40,897 nt of DNA, taken from contig JANWXY010000082.1 of assembly GCA_025057135.1 (NCBI GenBank), forward strand, positions 1 to 40,897. Reading direction: 5' to 3'. Below the pieces are notes generated by a model that saw only the letters and a list, made by a program, of their open reading frames with translations, was not told the origin of the DNA and did not search any database. The stretch comes from Bacteroidia bacterium. GTDB taxonomy: Bacteria > Bacteroidota > Bacteroidia > SpSt-205. The translations under genes were made by a program, and so were the position numbers. Every line of letters starts with the position of its first letter. The first letter of the stretch is position 1. Positions 31,459 through 38,145 of the stretch are shown here, one piece after another.

Positions 31459-32469
31459 TTAGAGTTTATCCTCGGGATGTCCGTTGGATAAGCTGGGGTC
31501 TAAGATGCGCAGCAATCGGGGCAGTCGTCCCATAGAGGCGATTTCACGCCAGGCTTTCTTGACCTCTTTGGCGATGAAGCCGAAATATACCTTTCCGCTC
31601 TCCAGAGACGTGAGAACGCCTGATTTAGCCAATACGGTGGCTCGGGCTCCTATGCGGATGCCGCTCGGCACACCGACCTGCCCCCACAGTACAACGCCAT
31701 CTTCTATTATGCAGGTGCCAGCAATCCCCACTTGCGCCGCTATTTGGCAGTTTCTGCCGATGAAGGTATCGTGACCTATCTGGACTAAGTTGTCAATCTT
31801 TGTGTGGTCTCCGATGTAAGTATCGGAGGTCACCCCTCGGTCTATGGTCGTATTAGCACCGATTTCTACATAATCGCCAATCACCACGCGTCCCTTGCTC
31901 AGCAGGCGCTCTGAGCCTATTTCTGTACGCTTGTAATAAAAAGCCTCTCCGCCAATCACACAGCCCGATTGGATCATGACATGAGAACCGATATGGGTGT
32001 AAGGACCAATTGTAACATTTGGATGGATTGTGGTATTTCTGCCGATGTAGCAGTTCGGACCAATCACGGTGTTGTGTCCGATGCGGCAGCCCGCTTCTAT
32101 GTAGGTACCCTCTCCGATGATGACATTTTCGCCGAGTTCTACCCCCGGGTACTCGGCATGACTGGGGGGAAATGCTGGCGAGCTGCTGGGGCGAAAGTGC
32201 TCTAAGAGCATATTGAAACTACGGAATGGAAAATGCGTATAGATAAGGGCTTTGTTTGGGGGTGGGTCCACTTCTTGATTTAGGAGGATGATAGAAGCAC
32301 TACTCTCTAGCGCGCGGCGGAGATACTTGCTGACATCGGTAAAGGTAATATCCCCAGGTTCCACCCGATGAATCTCGTTGATACCGGTAGCGAGAATGTT
32401 CGGATCACCGATTAAAGAGCCGCCCACTAAACTCGCTATCTCGTGGGCTTTATGTGCGGGTATTTTCAT
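31459..32469 (-). CDS. lpxD: UDP-3-O-acylglucosamine N-acyltransferase
   Basis: A 336-residue LpxD, third enzyme of lipid A synthesis. The N-terminal uridine-binding domain begins MKIPAHKAHEIASLVGGSLI. A left-handed beta-helix of hexapeptide repeats (about 110-280) follows, with the catalytic histidine in LVQIGHDTFIG and the family segment GGEAFYYKR. A C-terminal helical region ends near residue 335. I start at the ATG at 32469, which matches the family; the frame is open for 26 more codons but those lie inside dcd. With this start the overlap with dcd is 20 bases. No lpxA, lpxC or fabZ is adjacent, so this is a solitary lpxD. Confidence 0.93.
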   Translation of the reverse strand: MKIPAHKAHEIASLVGGSLIGDPNILATGINEIHRVEPGDITFTDVSKYLRRALESSASIILLNQEVDPPPNKALIYTHFPFRSFNMLLEHFRPSSSPAFPPSHAEYPGVELGENVIIGEGTYIEAGCRIGHNTVIGPNCYIGRNTTIHPNVTIGPYTHIGSHVMIQSGCVIGGEAFYYKRTEIGSERLLSKGRVVIGDYVEIGANTTIDRGVTSDTYIGDHTKIDNLVQIGHDTFIGRNCQIAAQVGIAGTCIIEDGVVLWGQVGVPSGIRIGARATVLAKSGVLTSLESGKVYFGFIAKEVKKAWREIASMGRLPRLLRILDPSLSNGHPEDKL

Positions 32470-33007
32470 GAGATTGTAGATTTTTCCATAGAAACGAAGG
32501 TGTAGGTAGAGGATTTCGCTCCTTATAGCTCGCGGAGGGGCGCTCATTGTATGGTATTTGCACTTCGCCTGCTAACTTGAAAAATATAAGCTGCCCTATG
32601 GGCATGCCGGCATAGATTTTTACAGGGTGGATGACAGATATTTCCAGAGTCCAGTGATTACAGAAGCCTATGTCTCCCTTGCTTGCCGTGGAATGTATTT
32701 GTATGCCTAAACGCCCTACACTACTTTTGCCTTCTAAGAATGGCACGTATGTGCGGCTCTCGGTATATTCTTCCGTAGACCCAAGGTAAAGAACGCCTGG
32801 GACGAGCCACAATCCATTCGGGGGAATTTTCAAGACAGAAGAAGGCAGCGGGCGATCGGTATGTAAAGCATGGGCAGCATACACTCGGAGGTAAGGTCCC
32901 AGATGAACATCGTAGCTATTGCTCCCCAGAGCCTCCCGTCTGAAGGGCTCAATATACAAATCCCCCTTCTCAAGAGCCTCCAAAATCTGCTTATCCGAGA
33001 GAATCAT
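32450..33007 (-). CDS. dcd: dCTP deaminase
   Basis: A 185-residue trimeric deaminase that turns dCTP into dUTP for thymidylate supply. It shows MILSDKQILEALEKG at the start, SNSYDVHLGPYL, the nucleotide-binding EGKSSVGRLGIQIH and catalytic E122 in HWTLEISV. IPYNERPSASYKERNPLPTP near the end is typical. It overlaps DivIVA upstream (ATGA at 33004-33007) and lpxD downstream by 20 bases. A dUTPase is not in view. The C-terminal dozen residues (LQSHENTRT) are not conserved and overlap lpxD. Confidence 0.93.
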   Translation of the reverse strand: MILSDKQILEALEKGDLYIEPFRREALGSNSYDVHLGPYLRVYAAHALHTDRPLPSSVLKIPPNGLWLVPGVLYLGSTEEYTESRTYVPFLEGKSSVGRLGIQIHSTASKGDIGFCNHWTLEISVIHPVKIYAGMPIGQLIFFKLAGEVQIPYNERPSASYKERNPLPTPSFLWKNLQSHENTRT

Positions 33008-33570
33008 AGCTTTTCAGCGATTTTAGAAGCCCAGGCACTTTTTGAAGCAGGAGGTGGGGGTTTAGGAGTGGAGGCGGTAGGTGTGGATTGGGCTGGGGCG
33101 GAGGGAGAGGTGACAAGTGGGGATTGAGCATTTACTAACTGGTCAAGCCGTTCTAACTGAAGCGTCAAGAAAGCCCGCATTTCTAAGAGAATATCCTGAC
33201 GGCGCTGCTGTAATACGCGAATTTCCTCTTGGAGCTGGGCTTGTTGTCGCTGTGCATTATTGATGATATCCTCGGCTTTTTGCTGGGCCTCTTGGACTAT
33301 GAGGGTAGCATTTTTTTCTGCGTTTTGAAGGGTCAGTCGGCTGGTTTCCTCGGCCTGGAGAAGGGTTCGTTGGAGGATGTTTTCCATCTCCTTATATCGG
33401 GCTATTTCAGCGGAGAGCTGCTCTACTTTTTGCTTGAGGGTATGCTTTTCGTCCAAAAGCGCGCCCCAAGCTTGAGCTATCTGTCGCAGAAATGTACGCA
33501 CTTCCTCTGGGTCATAGCCGCGGAGGGAGCGATTGAAGGTCTGATTTTGAATATCTATGGGGGTGAGCAT
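33004..33570 (-). CDS. DivIVA-domain coiled-coil protein
   Basis: The 188-residue protein begins LTPIDIQNQTFNRSLRGYDP and EEVRTFLRQIA, the DivIVA N-terminal domain that senses curved membranes in Gram-positive bacteria. A long coiled coil (about 45-150) rich in Gln, Glu and Lys follows. The Pro/Thr/Ser-rich tail (TPTASTPKPPPPAS) ends in a short helix. In Gram-negatives such proteins are less studied. Here it heads an operon with dcd, lpxD and DUF502, suggesting a link to envelope growth or division. Its ATG lies 13 bases after TACCTTTG (33584-33591, minus). Confidence 0.87.
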   Translation of the reverse strand: MLTPIDIQNQTFNRSLRGYDPEEVRTFLRQIAQAWGALLDEKHTLKQKVEQLSAEIARYKEMENILQRTLLQAEETSRLTLQNAEKNATLIVQEAQQKAEDIINNAQRQQAQLQEEIRVLQQRRQDILLEMRAFLTLQLERLDQLVNAQSPLVTSPSAPAQSTPTASTPKPPPPASKSAWASKIAEKL

Positions 33571-33583
33571 AGCCCAGAGAAGG

Positions 33584-33591
33584 CAAAGGTA
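33584..33591 (-). promoter_or_regulatory. Promoter of the DivIVA-dcd-lpxD-DUF502-NUDIX-dehydrogenase operon
   Basis: TACCTTTG on the minus strand, 13 bases before the ATG at 33570, in the 40-base gap after nuoF. No exact box was seen ahead of the genes downstream to 29357. Confidence 0.65.
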
Positions 33592-33610
33592 TCAAAAACT
33601 ATGCCTTCTC

Positions 33611-34885
33611 TTAGACAGGGACAAGCGTGGGGTGGGCCACTTTTTCAAATTCTGTCCGATACTTTTGCACAATCGCTCGTACGGGCCACACCGCCGCATC
33701 AGCCAAAGCGCAGATGGTACGTCCCTCCATCTGATTAGCCACAGAAAGCAAGCGATCTATGTCTGCATACGTAGCCGTCCCATTTAGGAATCGGTGAAGG
33801 ATTTTTTTCATCCATCCTGTACCTTCACGACAGGGGGTGCATTGCCCACAGGACTCGTGCTTATAGAAGCTCGCTATTCGGTAAGCGAAGCGTACCATAT
33901 CCGTGTCTTCATCTAATACCAGCATACCCCCGGTACCCATCATACTACCAACTTTTCGTAGGGCATCGGCGCTCATTCGTACCTCTTCTATCTCTTCTGC
34001 TTTTAGAATAGGGGTAGATGCGCCCCCTGGCACTACGCCTTTGAGCTTTTTACCTTGGCGAATACCCCCGGCCACTTCATAGATTAGGTCTTTTATCAGC
34101 ATTCCGCTGGGGTATTCATACACCCCGGGACGATTGACATGTCCAGATATGCCGTACAAAATCGGGCCCGGATGCTCAGGGGCACCAATCTTGACATAGT
34201 TTGCAGCACCTATGCGGAGGACGAGGGGCACATGGGCGAGGGTTTCTACATTATTGATTGTTGTCGGAGAGGCCCATAACCCCTTTTGGGCTGGAAAAGG
34301 TGGTTTATAGCGGGGATAGGCTCGTTTGCCCTCTAAAGATTCCATTAATCCAGTTTCCTCTCCGCAGATGTAAGCTCCTGCGCCCCGATGTACGTATAGT
34401 TCCGTTGTAAAATCTGTTCCTAAAATCCGCTTTCCGATGTACCCTCTCTCGTAAGCCTGATTTACAGCATTTTGCAGGATATCTATCCAGTCGGCATATT
34501 CTCCTCGCACATACACATATATGGCGTCTATCTGCATGGCATATGCGGCGATGAGAGCCCCCTCTATGAATAAGTGGGGATTGAACTCTAAAATCCGCCT
34601 GTCTTTGAAGGTGCCGGGCTCAGATTCATCCCCATTGGCGGCGAGGTATCGGCGCACGCCTTCTTTTTTGGGAGGCATGAAGCTCCATTTTAGACCCGCG
34701 TTGAAGCCCGCGCCCCCTCGACCGCGAATATTAGCGGCTTTCACCTCATCTATTACTTGGGCTGGGGTCATGCTTTCTATCACTCGTCGATACTGTTCAT
34801 AGCCGCCATGCGACTCATACACGCGGATGTCGTGAAGGTTTGCGATTCGTGGTAAAAGGAGGGGACGATAACTGCGCCAATCCAT
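33611..34885 (-). CDS. nuoF: NADH-quinone oxidoreductase subunit F
   Basis: A 424-residue NuoF, the complex I subunit that binds FMN and NADH and carries cluster N3. It shows GRGGAGFNAGLKWSFMP for the NADH/FMN loop, ANGDESEPGTFKDR, HRGAGAYICGEETGLMESLE and SPTTINNVETLAHVP. The cluster ligands are in ESCGQCTPCREG and a later cysteine in TICALADA. The gene stands alone: no nuoE, nuoG or other subunit is next to it, although these usually form one operon. The ATG at 34885 has TTACTTTG, one mismatch from the -7 box, 4 bases upstream. A NAD-reducing hydrogenase or formate dehydrogenase diaphorase subunit is a less likely alternative. Confidence 0.93.
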   Translation of the reverse strand: MDWRSYRPLLLPRIANLHDIRVYESHGGYEQYRRVIESMTPAQVIDEVKAANIRGRGGAGFNAGLKWSFMPPKKEGVRRYLAANGDESEPGTFKDRRILEFNPHLFIEGALIAAYAMQIDAIYVYVRGEYADWIDILQNAVNQAYERGYIGKRILGTDFTTELYVHRGAGAYICGEETGLMESLEGKRAYPRYKPPFPAQKGLWASPTTINNVETLAHVPLVLRIGAANYVKIGAPEHPGPILYGISGHVNRPGVYEYPSGMLIKDLIYEVAGGIRQGKKLKGVVPGGASTPILKAEEIEEVRMSADALRKVGSMMGTGGMLVLDEDTDMVRFAYRIASFYKHESCGQCTPCREGTGWMKKILHRFLNGTATYADIDRLLSVANQMEGRTICALADAAVWPVRAIVQKYRTEFEKVAHPTLVPV

Positions 34886-34889
34886 ATGT

Positions 34890-34897
34890 CAAAGTAA
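34890..34897 (-). promoter_or_regulatory. Near-match -7 box TTACTTTG before nuoF
   Basis: TTACTTTG on the minus strand differs from TAnnTTTG at the second base and ends 4 bases before the nuoF ATG, the favoured spacing here. Confidence 0.42.
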
Positions 34898-34917
34898 AAC
34901 CATTTTCCGAATATGTT

Positions 34918-34925
34918 TATCTTTG
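34918..34925 (+). promoter_or_regulatory. Promoter of the DUF1573-monooxygenase-dehydrogenase operon
   Basis: TATCTTTG ends 4 bases before the ATG at 34930. It fixes that ATG as the start rather than the 30-codon longer frame, since the longer form would begin upstream of the promoter. Confidence 0.75.
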
Positions 34926-34929
34926 TCGT

Positions 34930-36036
34930 ATGCAAAAAGTCCTCAAACTCGCCGCGGCATTCGCTATCTTGTGGGCGCAGATCACCTTTGATAAAACTGA
35001 ACATGATTTCGGCGAGGTGGTGGAAGGGCCTCCCGCTGTATATACCTTTACTTTCAAAAACACTGGCACCAAGCCTGTCAAACTCACCTCTGTGAAGGCT
35101 TCCTGCGGTTGTACTACACCGAGTTGGACACAAGATGAAGTGCCCCCAGGCGGGACAGGGCAGGTACAAGCCTCCTATGACACAAAGGGGCGTCCGGGTA
35201 ACTTCATCAAAACCATAACCGTTCAGTATGATGGAGGGACCACACCTGTAATACTTACCATCAAGGGGGTCGTAAAGAGCTCTAATCAAGCTCAGGACAA
35301 ATACGGCGAAGTAGACGCGAACCTTGCATGGACGAAGCGTAGGGAAACCTTCGGACATGTCAAATCTGATCAAACTCCGTCGCTCACTTTTGAAGTAAAA
35401 AATATCGGTCAATCGCCTGTGGAATTTTTAGAAGGTGTGGAGCTTAAGCCGATGTTCAAGCTGAGTTTTTCTCCAAAGGTACTCCCTCCTGGACAAGAAG
35501 GAAAGGTAACAATCACCTTAGACGGTAAAGCCGCCCGAGCGGCTGGTTGGAAAAATCAGTCGGGCTTTTATGAAATCATCAAGATAAAGACTACTGACCC
35601 TGTCAGCCCTGAGAAGCAGCTCGTCGTAAATGGGAGCTTTGAGATTGCCTATACCCCCGAAGAGTTAGCCAAGGCTCCGAAAGCCGTATTTCCTGTAACA
35701 GAGTTTGACGGTGGAGAAGTTTTAGAAGGACAAGTGGTGGAGTATCGGTTTGTCCTTCGTAATGAAGGGAAAAGTGATCTGGCGATTGAAAGTGTGAAGG
35801 CATCTTGCGGGTGTACGGCAGTGGAGCCTACTGAAAAGCTGCTCAAACCTGGCCAGAGCACTGAAATCGTAGCTAAGTTTGACTCTCGGGGGCGTCCAGG
35901 TCCTCAGCACAAAACTATAACTGTGGAAACTAACGACCCCATGAACGGCCGAGCTGTCCTCCATCTCAAGGCGAATGTCATCTCACCTTCTAACTTCGGA
36001 GTCGGAGGCAGCGCACCTGTCAGTCCAGGTTACTGA
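34930..36036 (+). CDS. Exported protein with three DUF1573-like Ig repeats
   Basis: A 368-residue protein with a signal peptide MQKVLKLAAAFAILWA|Q. Three immunoglobulin-like repeats of about 110 residues follow (about 20-117, 130-240 and 255-355). Repeats 1 and 3 have the DUF1573 signature: HDFGEVVEG or FDGGEVLEG, then VKASCGCT (C59/C61 and C293/C295), then KGRPG or RGRPG and ITVQYDG or ITVETND. The middle repeat keeps the fold (FEVKNIGQSPVEF) but lacks the CGC motif. DUF1573 proteins are common in Bacteroidota and their function is unknown; CGC pairs could bind metal or form a redox site. It is first in an operon with a flavin monooxygenase. The start at 34930 gives the signal peptide and is 4 bases after TATCTTTG. 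Confidence 0.87.
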   Translation: MQKVLKLAAAFAILWAQITFDKTEHDFGEVVEGPPAVYTFTFKNTGTKPVKLTSVKASCGCTTPSWTQDEVPPGGTGQVQASYDTKGRPGNFIKTITVQYDGGTTPVILTIKGVVKSSNQAQDKYGEVDANLAWTKRRETFGHVKSDQTPSLTFEVKNIGQSPVEFLEGVELKPMFKLSFSPKVLPPGQEGKVTITLDGKAARAAGWKNQSGFYEIIKIKTTDPVSPEKQLVVNGSFEIAYTPEELAKAPKAVFPVTEFDGGEVLEGQVVEYRFVLRNEGKSDLAIESVKASCGCTAVEPTEKLLKPGQSTEIVAKFDSRGRPGPQHKTITVETNDPMNGRAVLHLKANVISPSNFGVGGSAPVSPGY

Positions 36037-36041
36037 GATAT

Positions 36042-37355
36042 ATGGTGTGGGACGCTATCATAGTCGGCGCTGGTCCTTCTGGACTGGCCTCTATTCGCCG
36101 TTTGCGTGAGGCGGGCTTATCCGTCCTCGCCTTAGAGAAGCGGCACGATGTCGGTGGAGTGTGGCTTTACGAAGAGGATCCCGAGAGTCATTCCAGCGCT
36201 TATCAGACTCTCACTATGATCACTTCTAAGGCGTGCTCCCACTTTGAAGGATTCCCCTTTCCGAAAGAATGGCCTGATTATGTGCCGCATTACTTAGCTT
36301 ACAAGTACTTACGGCAATACGCCGAGCATTTCGGATTGCTTCAGCACATTCGCTTCAACGAGACTGTCTCTTCGGCGACCCGACATGCGGATACGTGGAC
36401 TGTGCAAACTACCAATGGACAAACTTACCATAGTCGTTATCTTTTAGCTGCTTCTGGGCACCACTGGAAGCCCTTTATACCTGAATATCCGGGTAGCTTT
36501 GAGGGAGAGAGTTATCATTCTCATGTGTATAAGCGCCCTATTCAGTTGGCCGATAGGCGGGTACTGATAGTCGGTATTGGAAATTCAGGCGCAGATATCG
36601 CTGTAGATGCTGTGCGTGTAGCGCGTTCTGTGGAGCTCTCTACTCGGCGCGGCTACCATATTTTGCCCAAGTTTGCCTTTTTCGGTCTCCCCACCGATGA
36701 GCTATACCGTCGCACCATTGCTCCCCTTCCTAAGCCCATGCGTCGCTTTTTATCTAACCTTACCCTCAAGATTATCGTCGGTCCTTTGGAACGGTATGGA
36801 ATGCCTAAACCCAAAGACCCTCTTTTTTACACCCACCCTTTGATGAATAGTGAGCTTTTGTATCACATGCGCCATGGTAAGGTTCGCATCCGTTCTGGCA
36901 TAAAGTATCTAGAAGGTAATCGTGTGCATTTTACGGACGGGTCCTACGGAGAGTATGACACACTGATTTGGGCTACGGGGTATGAGGTTGACTTTCCATA
37001 TCTTCCAAAAGCCCTCATTCCCGCTGGTGACCGTGCCAGACGCATCTATCTCAACATCTTTCATCTGGATGAGCCGAGTCTCTTTTTCTTGGGACTCATT
37101 CAACCGAATGGGTGTATTTGGAATTTAGCCGAGAAACAAGCCGCTCTGATTGCTCGGTATATTTCAGGGGCTTATAGACTGCCCTCATCTGTGCAAGAAG
37201 AAGCTGAAAAATACTGGCAAGCTCACGAGGAGCGATTTGCAAATAGCCCTCGTCACATTTGGGAGGTAGAGTGGTATGAATATGCGGAGACCCTTGACAG
37301 ACTCATAAAGCGCCATCCTTTACCAGTCCAGTCACGTTCCGCTGTGCATGCCTAA
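36042..37355 (+). CDS. Flavin-containing monooxygenase
   Basis: A 437-residue class B flavin monooxygenase using FAD and NADPH. FAD binding is at GAGPSG (9-14) followed by EKRHDVGGVW. The FMO fingerprint FxGxxxHxxxY is exact at F153, G155, H159 and Y163, and NADPH binding is at GIGNSG (178-183). ATGYEVDFPYL near residue 310 is the usual C-terminal landmark. The family oxygenates soft nucleophiles or carries out Baeyer-Villiger reactions; the substrate cannot be read from the sequence. It begins 5 bases after the DUF1573 gene and overlaps the dehydrogenase by 8 bases, suggesting that the two enzymes share a pathway. Confidence 0.92.
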   Translation: MVWDAIIVGAGPSGLASIRRLREAGLSVLALEKRHDVGGVWLYEEDPESHSSAYQTLTMITSKACSHFEGFPFPKEWPDYVPHYLAYKYLRQYAEHFGLLQHIRFNETVSSATRHADTWTVQTTNGQTYHSRYLLAASGHHWKPFIPEYPGSFEGESYHSHVYKRPIQLADRRVLIVGIGNSGADIAVDAVRVARSVELSTRRGYHILPKFAFFGLPTDELYRRTIAPLPKPMRRFLSNLTLKIIVGPLERYGMPKPKDPLFYTHPLMNSELLYHMRHGKVRIRSGIKYLEGNRVHFTDGSYGEYDTLIWATGYEVDFPYLPKALIPAGDRARRIYLNIFHLDEPSLFFLGLIQPNGCIWNLAEKQAALIARYISGAYRLPSSVQEEAEKYWQAHEERFANSPRHIWEVEWYEYAETLDRLIKRHPLPVQSRSAVHA

Positions 37356-38145
37356 GATTTTGATTACAGGGGCAGCTGGGGGTATCGGGAAAGCTACCGC
37401 TCAGCTTCTGTGGGCGAAAGGCTTTTCTCTCGTACTCACAGATGTGTCTGAAAAAAGCCTCTTATCTGTGTTTTCCAGTTTGCCTCAGGGGTCTTCCATA
37501 GAACGATTAGACGTTACCAGCCCTTCCGAATGGGAGAGTATAGCTGAGAAATACCCAGATACGGACATACTCATTCAGATGGCAGGTATCATGCGAGCGG
37601 GAAGCTTTGTTGAGCAGCCAATAGAAGAGTGGCATCTTCAGCAGCAGGTTAATCTAACAGGCACAATCTATGGTGCGAGAGCATTTGGGCGGCTATTTTT
37701 GAAGCGAGGCTATGGGCATATAATCAATATCGCATCTTTGGCGGGTGTCGCACCTGTCCCTGGTATAACGGGCTACACGGCGACTAAGTTTGCTGTTAGA
37801 GGGTTTAGCTTGGCTCTGGATATGGAGTTGCGTTCCCGAGGTGTGCCTGTCACGGTCGTCTGTCCTGGACCTGTGGCGACGCCGCTCATTTTTGATGAAC
37901 TGCCCAAGCCTGAAAGCGTATTTACCCTCTCTGCTGGAGGCTTGCTTCCTCCGGAGGCGGTAGCCAGAGCTGTCTGGCGAGCTATACGCCGGCGCCCGAG
38001 GGAAATCCTGCTCCCCAATGATAAGGCTATCGCTGCTCGGTTAGTCGCTCTTTTTCCGAGCCTGCTGGGGTGGGCTCCTCGGCTCTTAGAGAAAGGCGCG
38101 GCTAAGCGTCGCTCTGAGTATCTCCGAAGCCTTCCTTCGGATTAG
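37348..38145 (+). CDS. Short-chain dehydrogenase/reductase
   Basis: A 265-residue classical SDR. The cofactor motif is TGAAGGIG (7-14). The catalytic residues are N102, S130, Y143 and K147 (NIASLAGV and YTATK). The normally conserved NNAG motif reads QMAG (77-80), a visible departure. An acidic residue after the second strand (LVLTDVS) favours NAD over NADP. The C-terminal third is basic (RRRPREILLP). The start overlaps the monooxygenase end by 8 bases. The pair resembles monooxygenase/SDR modules that oxidise alcohols and ketones in series, but the substrate is unknown. Its 3' end overlaps the convergent membrane protein gene by 44 bases. Confidence 0.9.
   Translation: MPKILITGAAGGIGKATAQLLWAKGFSLVLTDVSEKSLLSVFSSLPQGSSIERLDVTSPSEWESIAEKYPDTDILIQMAGIMRAGSFVEQPIEEWHLQQQVNLTGTIYGARAFGRLFLKRGYGHIINIASLAGVAPVPGITGYTATKFAVRGFSLALDMELRSRGVPVTVVCPGPVATPLIFDELPKPESVFTLSAGGLLPPEAVARAVWRAIRRRPREILLPNDKAIAARLVALFPSLLGWAPRLLEKGAAKRRSEYLRSLPSD

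Noticed and set aside
34840-34929. 30-codon N-terminal extension of the DUF1573 protein
   Set aside because: It would begin upstream of the TATCTTTG box and bury the signal peptide; the ATG at 34930 fits both.
38123-38141. Hairpin with arms TCCGAAG and CTTCGGA as a bidirectional terminator
   Set aside because: It has only a 7-base stem, no T tract on either side, and lies inside both convergent coding regions.
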